Source: Chrysomallon squamiferum (lineage: Eukaryota > Mollusca > Gastropoda > Neomphalida > Peltospiridae). From it: DNA of 64,000 nt. Positions 11,488 to 22,475 of the stretch are shown here, in pieces. The DNA is taken from contig CM022677.1 of NCBI GenBank assembly GCA_012295275.1, positions 15,722,970-15,786,969 on the forward strand, written 5' to 3'. How positions within the stretch are numbered: position 1 is the stretch's first letter; the number at the start of each line of letters is the position of its first letter. Below the pieces are notes generated by a model. The model was given only the letters and a program-made list of their open reading frames with translations. It did no database searches and was not told the DNA's origin. The translations under genes were made by a program, and so were the position numbers.

Positions 11488-11502
11488 GATTGAGAACCAC
11501 TG
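11488..11502. mobile_element. 3' terminal inverted repeat of the hAT element
   Basis: gattgagaaccactg, preceded by aggtgtgccgttggcaaaaa, is the usual hAT 3' end (reverse complement cagtggttctcaatc). It lies about 200 bp after the transposase stop. A matching 5' end was not found within the window, so the element is truncated or its 5' end lies in the duplicated block. Confidence 0.6.
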
Positions 11503-11655
11503 CATTAATTCATAGATAATTTTGCATATCTGATCAATAACCTGTCTTAAAGATATTTAAGAATATTTAATATTCAAGCGCAATTGAAGAATATTTAATT
11601 CATTTTTGATATATATTTTTTTATATTTATTTATTCTTTAATTTCACGCTTATAG

Positions 11656-11804
11656 TTGATGGTGCCTGGTCTTCATGGACACTTCAGAGACTGGGTAGTG
11701 GTAGTGAAACATGTGGTAGAGGCACTAGAATAAGATTTGAGATACAACAACATAAACAACAAAAACATTCAGTTGTTAATGATTTAGTGGAACTTTATGG
11801 CTAA
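11656..11804 (+). CDS. Thrombospondin type-1-like exon
   Basis: After a cacgcttatag acceptor, 48 codons read DGAWSSWT..., then ETCGRGTRIRF..., ending in TAA (11802-11804). WSxW followed by CGRGxRxR is the core of a thrombospondin type-1 repeat, found in extracellular matrix and adhesion proteins (ADAMTS, semaphorin 5, hemicentin, properdin). The expected cysteine between the two motifs (CSxxC) and the final cysteine are missing. It then drifts into Gln/His/Lys and stops, so this is either a diverged terminal exon or a pseudoexon. No neighbouring TSP1 exon was found; a small basic exon on the same strand is at 16993. Confidence 0.5.
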
Positions 11805-11899
11805 TGAATTACATTAGGTATATTGATAACCACAACAGTAAAGCATTAAACAGAACATTTCTAAAGTTATAAAGTATGTTTTATATTCCATTTATATAA

Positions 11900-14800
11900 C
11901 AGTGACAGATTAGTCGTAATATCAGTAGTATGGCTGAAATAACAGTGACATATTAGTAGTAATATCAGTAATATTTCTGAAGTAGCAGTCACAGATTAGT
12001 GGTAATATTAGTAGTATGGCTGATGTAACAGTGATAGATTAGTAATAATAGCGTAGTATTGCTGAAGTAACTGATAGATTAGTAATAATAGCAGTGGTAT
12101 TGCTGAACTAAAAGTGATTAGTAGTAATACCAGTAGTATCGCTGAATAACAATGGAAACAATAGCAGTAGTATCGCTGAAGTAACAGTGATAGATTACTA
12201 GTAATAGCAGTAATATTGCTGAAGTAGCAGTGAAAGATTAGTAATAATAGCAGTGGTATTGCTGAACTAAAAGTGATTAGTAGTAATATCAGTAGTATCG
12301 CTGAATAACAATGGTAGGTTAGAAACAATAGCAGTAGTATCGCTGAAGTAACAGTGATAGATTACTAGTAATAGCAGTAATATTTCTGAAGTAACAGTGA
12401 AAGGTTAGTAATAATAGCAGTGGTATTGCTGAACTAAAAGTGATTAGTAATAATACAGTAGTATCGCTGAAGTAACTGACAGATTAGTAATAATAGCAGT
12501 AGTATCGCTGAAGTAGCAGTAAAAGTGATTAGTAGTAATACAGTAGTATAGCTGAAGTAAGTGATAGATTAGTAGTAATAGCAGTAATATTTCTGAAGTA
12601 ACAGTGAAATATTAGTGGTAATATTAGTAGTATGGCTGATGTAACAGTGATAGATTAGTAATAATAGCGTAGTATTGCTGAAGTAACTGATAGATTAGTA
12701 ATAATAGCAGTGGTATTGCTGAACTAAAAGTGATTAGTAGTAATATCAGTAGTATCGCTGAATAACAATGGTAGATTAGAAACAATAGCAGTAGTATCGC
12801 TGAAGTAACAGTGATAGATTACTAGTAATAGCAGTAATATTGCTGAAGTAGCAGTGAAAGATTAGTAATAATAGCAGTGGTATTGCTGAACTAAAAGTTA
12901 TTAGTAGTAATATCAGTAGTATCGCTGAATAACAATGGTAGGTTAGAAACAATAGCAGTAGTATCGCTGAAGTAACAGTGATAGATTACTAGTAATAGCA
13001 GTAATATTTCTGAAGTAACAGTGAAAGATTAGTAATAATAGCAGTGGTATTGCTGAACTAAAAGTGATTAGTAATAATACAGTAGTATCGCTGAAGTAAC
13101 TGATAGATTAGTAATAATAGCAGAAGTATCGCTGAAGTAGCAGTAAAAGTGATTAGTAGTAATACAGTAGTATCGCTGAAGTAAGTGATAGATTAGTAGT
13201 AATAGCAGTAATATTTCTGAAGTACAGTGAAAGATTAGTGGTAATATTAGTAGTATGGCTGATGTAACAGTGATAGATTAGTAATAATAGCGTAGTATTG
13301 CTGAAGTAACTGATAGATTAGTAATAATAGCAGTGGTATTGCTGAACTAAAAGTGATTAGTAGTAATATCAGTAGTATCGCTGAATAACAATGGTAGGTT
13401 AGAAACAATAGCAGTAGTATCGCTGAAGTAACAGTGATAGATTACTAGTAATAGCAGTAATATTTCTGAAGTAACAGTGAAAGATTAGTAATAATAGCAG
13501 TGGTATTGCTGAACTAAAAGTGATTAGTAATAATACAGTAGTATCGCTGAAGTAACTGATAGATTAGTAATAATAGCAGAAGTATCGCTGAAGTAGCAGT
13601 AAAAGTGATTAGTAGTAATACAGTAGTATAGCTGAAGTAAGTGATAGATTAGTAGTAATAGCAGTAATATTTCTGAAGTAACAGTGAAATATTAGTGGTA
13701 ATATTAGTAGTATGGCTGATGTACAGTGATAGATTAGTAATAATAGCGTAGTATTGCTGAAGTAACTGATAGATTAGTAATAATAGCAGTGGTATTGCTG
13801 AACTAAAAGTGATTAGTAGTAATATCAGTAGTATCGCTGAATAACAATGGTAGATTAGAAACAATAGCAGTAGTATCGCTGAAGTAACAGTGATAGATTA
13901 CTAGTAATAGCAGTAATATTGCTGAAGTAGCAGTGAAAGATTAGTAATAATAGCAGTGGTATTGCTGAACTAAAAGTTATTAGTAGTAATATCAGTAGTA
14001 TCGCTGAATAACAATGGTAGGTTAGAAACAATAGCAGTAGTATCGCTGAAGTAACAGTGATAGATTACTAGTAATAGCAGTAATATTTCTGAAGTAACAG
14101 TGAAAGATTAGTAATAATAGCAGTGGTATTGCTGAACTAAAAGTGATTAGTAATAATACAGTAGTATCGCTGAAGTAACTGATAGATTAGTAATAATAGC
14201 AGAAGTATCGCTGAAGTAGCAGTAAAAGTGATTAGTAGTAATACAGTAGTATCGCTGAAGTAAGTGATAGATTAGTAGTAATAGCAGTAATATTTCTGAA
14301 GTAACAGTGAAAGATTAGTGGTAATATTAGTAGTATGGCTGATGTAACAGTGATAGATTAGTAATAATAGCGTAGTATTGCTGAAGTAACTGATAGATTA
14401 GTAATAATAGCAGTGGTATTGCTGAACTAAAAGTGATTAGTAGTAATATCAGTAGTATCGCTGAATAACAATGGTAGGTTAGAAACAATAGCAGTAGTAT
14501 CGCTGAAGTAACAGTGATAGATTACTAGTAATAGCAGTAATATTTCTGAAGTAACAGTGAAAGATTAGTAATAATAGCAGTGGTATTGCTGAACTAAATG
14601 TGATTAGTAATAATACAGTAGTATCGCTGAAGTAACAGTGATAGATTAGTAATAATAGCAGTAGTATCGCTGAAGTAGCAGTAAAAGTGATTAGTAGTAA
14701 TACAGTAGTATCGCTGAAGTAAGTGATAGATTACTAGTAATAGCAGTAATATTGCTGAAGTAGCAGTGAAAGATTAGTAATAATAGCAGTGGTATTGCTG

Positions 14801-15575
14801 AACTAAAAGTTATTAGTAGTAATATCAGTAGTATCGCTGAATAACAATGGTAGGTTAGAAACAATAGCAGTAGTATCGCTGAAGTAACAGTGATAGATTA
14901 CTAGTAATAGCAGTAATATTTCTGAAGTAACAGTGAAAGATTAGTAATAATAGCAGTGGTATTGCTGAACTAAATGTGATTAGTAATAATACAGTAGTAT
15001 CGCTGAAGTAACAATGATAGATTAGTAATAATAGCAGTATTATCGCTGAAGTAGCAGTAAAAGTGATTAGTAGTAATACAGTAGTATCGCTGAAGTAAGT
15101 GATAGATTAGTAGTAATAGCAGTAATATTTCTGAAGTAACAGTGAAAGATTAGTGGTAATATTAGTAGTATGGCTGATGTAACAGTGATAGATTAGTAAT
15201 AATAGCGTAGTATTGCTGAAGTAACTGATAGATTAGTAATAATAGCAGTGGTATTGCTGAACTAAAAGTGATTAGTAGTAATATCAGTAGTATCGCTGAA
15301 TAACAATGGTAGGTTAGAAACAATAGCAGTAGTACCGCTGAAGTAACAGTGATAGATTACTAGTAATAGCAGTAATATTTCTGAAGTAACAGTGAAAGAT
15401 TAGTAATAATAGCAGTGGTATTGCTGAACTAAATGTGATTAGTAATAATACAGTAGTATCGCTGAAGTAGCAGTAAAAGTGATTAGTAGTAATACAGTAG
15501 TATCGCTGAAGTAAGTGATAGATTAGTAGTAATAGCAGTAATATTGCTGAAGTAACAGTGGCAGATTAGTAGTTT
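11900..15575. repeat. 3.7-kb tandem array (~43-45-bp unit) with higher-order structure
   Basis: Units of the type aacagtgatagattagtaat / aatagcagtagtatcgctga with variants (tatggctgatg, tatttctgaagt, tattgctgaacta). A diagnostic variant (attagtggtaatattagtag) recurs at 11996, 12611, 13234, 13691, 14314 and 15149, giving higher-order spacings of about 615, 623, 457, 623 and 835 bp. Apparent ORFs are repeat translations. Confidence 0.95.
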
Positions 15576-16345
15576 TGAGAGATTTATAGATATAAAAAAA
15601 GGATACCATGTAAACTGTTTTTGAAATGTTTTAAATATATTTATAAATGCATTGTTCTAGAAGTGTATTTCTGTACAATCCCGAATGCTTCTGTATCCAA
15701 CCGGACAAAGCACTCGCTTATACAGATTAAATAAATTCTAATGAAATTAGAAAATGAACAAACAGGAATAAAAAGAAGCCCATAAACATAAATCAGAATA
15801 GTGACATATATAATATTGGGCTCATAACTAGGATGCCACCAAACGATTTTTGTTCTGGTGAAATTATTTAAAATATGTTTGTATAGCGGTGATCTCTCAA
15901 TGTTTGACATAGGCATGGTTTATTTTAGATACGTCTTTGAATGCAAAAGAACCAATTAATACATTTTAGCTTTTAAAAATACGTTAGTGAGTTTTCAGCA
16001 GAGTATCTTAGATACACCTGTCTTATTAGTTCATGTTTGTCTTTTAGAACGAATTCATACAAGAAAACTAAAACGAAATGTAAATTAAAAACGACGTTAA
16101 AATAATCTTTTAAATTGTTTTAGAACTCGTAAAAATAACAATTCAGAAATATGTTTTAAATTTTGTTGTAAAAGAAAGTAATAGTAAATGATAATTGATA
16201 TGAAAGACGTATAAAGATAATAAAATGATGACAGTTCGATTTAAACATATAAATAATATTTACATTATGAAAATTTTTATATTCAGTGTTGCTACAACGA
16301 CATATTGTTTTCATCTACATCCAGTGGTTATTAATTATAAAGGTT

Positions 16346-16386
<41 letters not shown>

Positions 16387-16992
16387 AACTTTTCTACCCA
16401 GTGTTCTACACTTGAAAAGTTTTAATATGTTCTTATCTTTGTTTGTGCACGATGTATACTGCAGTCAGATTAGCTTTTTGGTTTTGGGGGTTGTTTGTTT
16501 TGTTTGGGTCAGTTTTTATATATTTTAATAAAAATGTAAATTTTAAACGTTTATTTCACAGTGACCATTCTAATAAAGCAGAACAAGGAATATTTGTAAG
16601 TTAGTTTTTTAAATTAATTTGTTCCTGTGTGTTTTATGACAGCATTGACTGTCTGAGCACATTTCCCTAGTCACCTCCTTTACTCCTTTTTATCTTTATA
16701 GACGCTAACACAATAGAAATATGCTGTAATAAAATCGTTTATCATTGTTAATCTTCATGTATTTAGTCATTTCATATCCTAACAACATAAATGTGTTTGT
16801 CTTGACTTATTATTTCATTACATTGTGTCACTTTTCAGTTGATTCACTTTAATCACTCTTTAATACAGTTTTAAACACACACGCATACACATTAATATTA
16901 TTAATCAAAAGAAATGTTACCACAGTACAATTGAAATTTCACAAATATATTGAAACATATTAACTTTCATACGTTTTTATTTAACATTTCAG
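15576..16992. other. Noncoding AT-rich sequence
   Basis: No exon or transposon end recognised. Contains a (TTTA)n run at about 16347-16384 and a 31-nt stretch at about 15784-15814 that is identical to 34226-34256 (core aatcagaatagtgacatata). Confidence 0.5.
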
Positions 16993-17043
16993 CGCGCCAG
17001 GAAAAGACACCCGAAAAAAGCAAAAAACATTTCAAGAAAGTAA
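16993..17043 (+). CDS. Small basic terminal exon candidate
   Basis: After the acceptor ttaacatttcag, 16 codons RARKRHPKKAKNISRK end at TAA (17041-17043). The strongly basic, furin-site-like or nuclear-localisation-like composition is visible, and the local CpG (gcgcgcc) stands out from the AT-rich surroundings. Too short to assign. It could be the end of the gene that includes the TSP1-like exon, or chance. Confidence 0.25.
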   Translation, partial: RARKRHPKKAKNISRK

Positions 17044-18350
17044 TATTCTACCATTACCTGTATATAATAAAGAAATCAACTCTTCGTGATTCTTAGAATC
17101 TACATTTAACTGAGAAAACCATTAATAACAAACACCGCAAATAAAAGTAGAAATCCAGCCTCCCCCCGAAATAAAAAATTATATGAGAGTAATCTCCCTT
17201 CAGCTATAGTTTGTTTCTTTCTTCTGTTTGTGGGGTTTTCGGTGTACGTCACTGCACACCACAGAAAATCGCTGATAACGAAACGTCGTATATAGCCGTA
17301 TAATGAGTAATAAATGTAAATGTGTAGGTACGTTCCAGGAATATCAATATACCGTATCTATTAATATGTGATAAATAACTAAAATATAAACAATAAAGAT
17401 AAATACAGTGGACGCTGTCAAAATCGGATGATTTCATTGAGACCAGCGTGATATACCGTTTTAGACAGAGTGCAGATTTCTAAAGACTAAAATAACATAA
17501 ACCTGGAATCATGTCTCGAACTTATTTTGGAAGAAGAAAACTGGACAGCAGAATTTTTACTGAAACACGTGTTATCCAGACAGTCAACTACATGTCTGCA
17601 CAGCCCGACTTGTCTTCACAAGTTTCACAAGAAAAATATAATTAAAAACACAGTCTATGATGTAATTATTGAAAATCACCTTCATCGTTCTTCTGCTTAG
17701 AAAAAGTATATTTCCTAAAATTCATATAACGCTTTGTCTGGAAGTAAAAAAAAATATCTTTTCTTCTATTACTACTACTGTCAGGAAGAGAGAGAGAGAG
17801 AACAAAATAATAAAGCGAAAACAAAAAATTAAGCCTTTTGTTAATAATATGAATCTGGAAATCTAACTCGCTATTTATCAACTCTACAGCTACTGCTGAA
17901 AATAGGGTACATAACTCTCTATTTCGCTGCAGCATATTATGTTCTGTTTTTGATTCATAGTTTTAGGATTTAGTTTTATCTGTAATAATAATGTGATTTT
18001 GTTTCTTGTATAATCTCTAATACAGTCAATAAAAAATGATGTTAATCCACAAGCGTGCGCAATAATTCTGATTATCCACTGATCTTCTATAAAACAAAAT
18101 ATTTATCTTGCGCATTCTGCGTTAGTAAATGTAAGTAATGTGTCAAGTTATAAAATCTCATATTATTATTCTATCCTTTTCTGACCTTTTCAAGTATAAT
18201 CATACATTGGTAATTAAAAAAATAATAATAATAAATCCAGAAGCCTATTTAATATGTTCAATATACACCTCTCACCAACATATGAAATTATAAAAATTAT
18301 TTTTATTACTAATAGTAATATATATATAATACAAATATAATGTATATATA
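17044..18350. other. Noncoding AT-rich sequence
   Basis: Short ORFs only, without splice context. Nothing recognised beyond simple repeats. Confidence 0.5.
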
Positions 18351-18580
18351 AAAAGCCCTCACGTATCACCGGTAGTGGGAGTTTACTCCGCCAAGCAAAA
18401 ATTACATCGATTAGAGTTATTTCCCTTTAGTGATATGTGTTCACAAACATAGTTTAGAGATATGTCCCTTACGTGAGATGTACTCACTAAGCAAAGTAAA
18501 AATTATATCGGTTATAGTTATCTCCCTTTAGTGATATGTGTTCACAAACATAGATTAGAGTTATGTCTCTTACGTGAAAC
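18351..18580. repeat. GTTATCTCCCTT tandem block, diverged copy
   Basis: Two and a half ~100-bp units with cacaaacatagattagagtt, cccttacgtgagatgtactc and aattatatcggttatagtta, homologous to 529-800 and 9709-9975. Confidence 0.8.
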
Positions 18581-18699
18581 ATTTAATAATTAAAAAAATT
18601 ATTTAATATTAGTTTTTATTATATAATAAAATCTGTGACATGTCTCTGTCTCCCACACGCACACGCAGAACATGTGACTGTCCTCAGTAACGAACTGCC

Positions 18700-19085
18700 T
18701 CTGTTACCCTGCAGCAGCAACTGAGTCAAAAGTACTTGAGCGAAATCTCAAACAGTTTGAGGAGAGTTTTCAGAAACAGTTTCTGACTTACTTTTCATAA
18801 CAACTGCAGAGAGGGGTAGATTATGAGGATTACTATGCTGATGAGCGTCTTACAGGAGCAGCATTTACATCTTGTGATGGTGTCTCTCATCAGCTGTCAT
18901 ATTCACATCCCGCTCTGTGTCAATAAAAGGAGAACAAGTAAATGGAAGGGTAGAACTGATCACTGGATCAACATTCTCACGGTTTACAAAACTGGTTCTC
19001 ATTATATGTTTAGGAAGATTTAATGCTGGGTTACGGCTATTACAGTGGGGTCTATGCTATATGTCGCTTGTGTTACATGTAGTGG
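18700..19085 (+). pseudogene. Retroelement Gag-protease-like relic (tentative)
   Basis: From about 18711 a frame reads ATESKVLERNLKQFEESFQK, then one stop, then LQRGVDYEDYYADERLTGAA. After a frameshift near 18896 it reads SRSVSIKGEQVNGRVELITG and STFSRF. A hydrophobic strand leading to a TGS(T) turn is the layout of a Ty3/gypsy retropepsin (normally DTGS), so this may be a gag/protease remnant with the catalytic Asp lost. A diverged inverted copy is at 57360-57600. Alternative: exon of an unidentified host gene; the inverted copy shows AATGGAAG|gtgag, a plausible donor. Confidence 0.35.
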
Positions 19086-19480
19086 ATCTGTAGTGCTATA
19101 TCTTTTGAATCCAATATCTGTCGACATTTTTCGCCAGGTCACCAAATGTGACCAAAGTTCCGTTTAGGCCAGGGGTTTTCAAACTGTGGTCCGCAAGTAC
19201 AAGACAGGGGGTCCGTGGACAGCGAATACTTTTTATGGGCAGTTTGATTTTATATATGTTATTTTAAGCAAATATTTATTATAAATTTCATAAGCGTTTA
19301 TAAGGGGGTCCCTAAGGTAAAGCCTGAAATATAAAGGGGTCCGCAAGTCAAAAACTTTGAAAACCCCTGGTTTAGGCGACTGGGATGTTAAAAACATTAG
19401 TCGTGCAAAAAAAAAAAAAAGTTATAACAAAAGAGCCACTGTTAATAATTTTATTTCCATAAGTTCGATGTATTGGCTTA
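19086..19480 (+). repeat. Dispersed repeat R1 (interrupted by a MITE)
   Basis: Contains caggtcaccaaatgtgacca / aagttccgtttaggcgactg / ggatgttaaaa, split by the MITE at 19170-19369. Other copies: 39225-39420 (+), 57115-57250 (-), 27340-27415 (-). The family carries an A-rich run and an 'agagccactnttaataat' block downstream. Class not identified. Confidence 0.75.
19162..19377. mobile_element. hAT-type MITE with 8-bp target duplication
   Basis: A 200-bp element (19170-19369) begins caggggttttcaaa and ends tttgaaaacccctg, a perfect 14-bp inverted terminal repeat. It is flanked by identical 8-bp direct repeats gtttaggc (19162-19169 and 19370-19377). Subterminal ggtccgcaagt is repeated near both ends. 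No coding capacity; it would depend on a hAT transposase in trans. Uninterrupted R1 copies at 57190 and 39270 show the empty site. Confidence 0.92.
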
Positions 19481-19539
19481 CCGTATTTCCCAACATCTAT
19501 TTATACACATTAATGCTAAAGTGAAGCTAGCTAACATTT

Positions 19540-19795
19540 CCAACCTTAACGTTATAGAGTTATCGGTTGGTTAACAAAACAGTTTATCACAGGCGATAAC
19601 TCTATCAGCAAGAGTTTGCTATTGTTTTTCCTTATTAATTCAAGTATTAGTTCGTTAAAGTGAAGACAACGAACAAATCTAGCGAACTTTTAAACCGTCA
19701 TGTTAAAGAATTATCGGTTGGTTAACGGAATAAGTTATCATGGAAGATAACTCTATAACCATGTATTTGTTATGTTTTTCCTTTTCAATTCCAGT
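19540..19795. repeat. Tandem repeat with paired GTTATC/GATAAC arms
   Basis: Two diverged ~180-bp units containing agttatcggttggttaac, cagtttatca...gataactctat and gttcgttaaagtgaa. Inverted copies at about 56790-57010. Each unit can fold because gttatc and gataac alternate. Confidence 0.75.
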
Positions 19796-19889
19796 AGGGT
19801 TACTTACCAGGAATAAAAAAAAAAGAAGTTTGTTTGAAAATTTATTAACAGCTGATTTTAATAACTAGTACTCAGTTTTTCTGGCTATT

Positions 19890-20204
19890 TTAATTAATAA
19901 AGAATTTTGTTATTCCATTTTAGTTGTTGGCAAAACAAGGTAAGCCAATACATCGAGTTTACTGAACTATGAGCAAATCTGTTCACTGGAAAAATGTGGA
20001 CACAGCTACAGTTTGGAGTTGTGTTTATTTTGTGTTTGAATTTCACTGAGTTTGGATTAGTTGAGTAGCTGATTCTGTGTTTGGTAAGGTTCTTCTGTAG
20101 TTTCTTACTAAAATTATTTTGGGATTTGAAGATGAAAGGTGTAACTAATGTTGATTTTATATCGTTACTATTCACCTATTCCAGTCCACAATTCAATATG
20201 GCGG
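19890..20204. repeat. Inverted duplication arm (partner 54530-54790)
   Basis: Includes cagctacagtttggagttgt, tttattttgtgtttgaattt, agctgattctgtgtttggta and the terminal ccacaattcaatatggcgga. All are matched in order by the reverse complement of 54790-54530. It abuts the 72-bp minisatellite, as its partner does on the - strand at 53 kb. Confidence 0.85.
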
Positions 20205-20206
20205 AC
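20195..20206 (+). promoter_or_regulatory. YY1-like motif
   Basis: aatatggcggac resembles the YY1 core (AANATGGCGGC). The inverted copy at about 54563-54575 keeps aatatggctgac. Whether it marks a promoter is inference. Confidence 0.3.
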
Positions 20207-21395
20207 TGTTTGTTCAAGGCAGAGCACTGTATCTAGTATATTACAGACTGTGGTGTGTACCACCCTATCAGTGAGTCTGTTTGTTCAAGGCAGTGCATCT
20301 TGTCCAATATATTACAGACTGTGGTACGTACTACCCTGTCAGTGACTCTGTTTGTTCAAGGCAGTGCCATGTCTTGTATATTACAGACTGTGGTATGTAC
20401 TATTCTGTCTGTGAGTCTGTTCAACGCAATGCACGGTGTCTAATACATTAGAGATAGTGGCATGTACTATCCTCTCAGTGAGTCTGTTTGTTCAAGGCAT
20501 TGCGTCGTGCCTAGTATACAATACATACTGTGGTATGTACTACCCGGTCAATGACTCTGTTTGTTCATGCAGTGCTCTATGTATAGTATATTACAGACTG
20601 TGGTATGTACTATCCTGTCAGTGAGTCTGTTTGTTCAAGGCAGTTCATCTTGTCCAGTATATTACAGACTGTGGTACGTACCACCCAGTCAGAGAGTCTG
20701 TTTGTTCAAGGCAGTGCACCGTGTCTAGTGTATTACAGACTGTGGTACGTACTACCCAGTCAGTGAGTCTGTTCAAGGCAGAGCATCGTGTCTACTATAT
20801 TACAGACTGTGGTATGTACTACCCTCTCAATGAGTGTTTGTTCAAGGCAGTGCATCGTGTCTAGCTTATTACAGACTGTGGTATGTACTACCCTGTCACC
20901 GAGTGTTTGTTCAAGGCACAGCATCGTGTCTTATGTACCAGAGTCTGTCTGTTCAAGGCAGTGCATCGTGTCTAGTATTACAGTGTATGGTATGTACTAC
21001 CCTCTCAGTGATTGTTTGTTCAAGGCAGTGCACTGAATCTAGTATATTACAGACTGTGGTATGTACTACCCTGACAGTGAGTCTGTTTATTCAAGGCAGT
21101 GTATCGTGTCTAGTGTATTACAGACTGTGGTATGTACTACCCTGTCAGTGAGTATGTTCAAGGCAGTGCATCGCGTCTAGTATATTACAGACTATGGTAT
21201 GTACCACCCTATCAGTGAGTCTGTTTGTTCAATGTTGTGCACTGTATATATTACAGACTGTGGTATGTACCACCCTATCGGTGAGTCTGTTTGTTCAATG
21301 TTGTGCACTGTATCTAGTATATTACAGACTGTGGTATGTACCACCCTATCAGTGAGTCTGTTTGTTCAAGGCAGTGCCCCGTTTCTAGACTGCGG
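20205..21395. repeat. ~72-bp minisatellite array
   Basis: About 16 units with ttgttcaaggcagtgcat, cgtgtctagtatattacaga, ctgtggtatgtactaccctg and tcagtgagtctg. Because many units are close to a multiple of three, long VCSRQC/LQTVVCTT ORFs appear in all frames; I do not regard them as genes. Inverted units of the same family are at 52836-53125. Confidence 0.95.
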
Positions 21396-21446
21396 TTTTT
21401 ACATCAGGTCATTCATGAAAACTTATATGATTTACCTGTACTACAA

Positions 21447-21530
21447 TATTAATTCAAAATGTTATTGTTTAAAAGAGAACTAAAAGAATATAATATCTAA
21501 AATGTGATATATTATAATACTTGTTTTACA
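21447..21530. repeat. Direct repeat flanking the 861-bp element (left)
   Basis: ttaattcaaaatgttattgt ... aaaatgtgatatattataat recurs with few changes at 22398-22475, on the other side of the TA-flanked element. The host sequence next to the insertion has been duplicated. Confidence 0.85.
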
Positions 21531-21536
21531 TTATTA

Positions 21537-22397
21537 CCGTATATATTTGTGTATAAGTCGAATTTTTGGGAGACTATATTAAGGTAATATTTTGGGGGTC
21601 GACTTATACATAGGTAATGCTTTTGTAGCTGTTACTGAAGAGTCGCCATTTTGACTATTTTTTGCTAAGGGATGCATCTAAAATAATCGCGGTCTTTCAG
21701 CTTTTCAAAAATATAATTTTATCGTATAAAAAATTTGGAAAAATTAAATAACAAAACCAACTATGAATGTAAAACATGATATTCTTCCGTTTAATGACAT
21801 AAAAATACATTTTAAAGCGAGAAAACCGTCAGTACGGCGTTATGCCTTACGGCGTCTTGCAATGATCTAGGAATGCAGACTTCTCTGCCAAATTGCACTA
21901 AATATCGGTCCTAATTTCATAAACAAAACTCACTTGTGTAATTATAAAGAATTTGGTGAAATAATATTGCAATCGTCATTAATATCCACTACCGACAAAT
22001 CGAAAACAAACTCAATTTCTATAAACGTTCTGCAACAAAAATCAGTTCAACTTCTCGCCATATTTGTTATTCTAGTCGGTTGCCAAGTGCGCGAAGCCTC
22101 GGCCAATTAGCGCGCTAGGAATAGGATCCGGGGCGTGTCTTGTAGCAGAGTTTCGATAGAAAAAAAATATTGCTGAGGTCCCGAAATTATCTTACTTTGA
22201 ATTGCACGTGCAAGTTATGTTACAGTAGGCGTACAATGTAGGCCTTCATGGCACTGTCACACTGGTCTAAAAATAGTGACGGTGCCTGGAATCTACAGTC
22301 GACTTACACACAAGTAATACCTAAAATGACGCAATTTTTGGTTTTAAAATACACATCGACTTATACATAAGGTCGCCTTGTACACAAGTATATACGG
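21537..22397. mobile_element. TA-flanked DNA transposon remnant, 861 bp
   Basis: Starts ccgtatatatttgtgtataa and ends with the near reverse complement (...cttgtacacaagtatatacgg). Both ends are preceded or followed by TA, the target duplication of Tc1/mariner/pogo-type elements. Internal copies of gtcgacttatacata near each end make compound terminal repeats. No intact transposase ORF; a non-autonomous derivative is likely. Confidence 0.75.
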
Positions 22398-22475
22398 TAA
22401 TTCAAAATGTTATTGTTAAAAACAAAACTAAAAGAATATAAAATCTAAAATGTGATATTATAATACTGGTTGTTT
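22398..22475. repeat. Direct repeat flanking the 861-bp element (right)
   Basis: Right-hand partner of 21447-21530. Confidence 0.85.

Noticed and set aside
12008-13864. Two - strand ORFs rich in Leu/Tyr/Ser (106 and 71 aa)
   Set aside because: They lie wholly inside the 43-45-bp tandem array.
11900-15575. CRISPR-like array
   Set aside because: Units are contiguous variants with no unique spacers; this is a satellite in a eukaryotic genome.
20148-21483. Chain of 60-105-aa ORFs with Cys/Thr/Val repeats
   Set aside because: They are translations of the ~72-bp minisatellite in several frames at once; no splice or start context, and no single frame is favoured.
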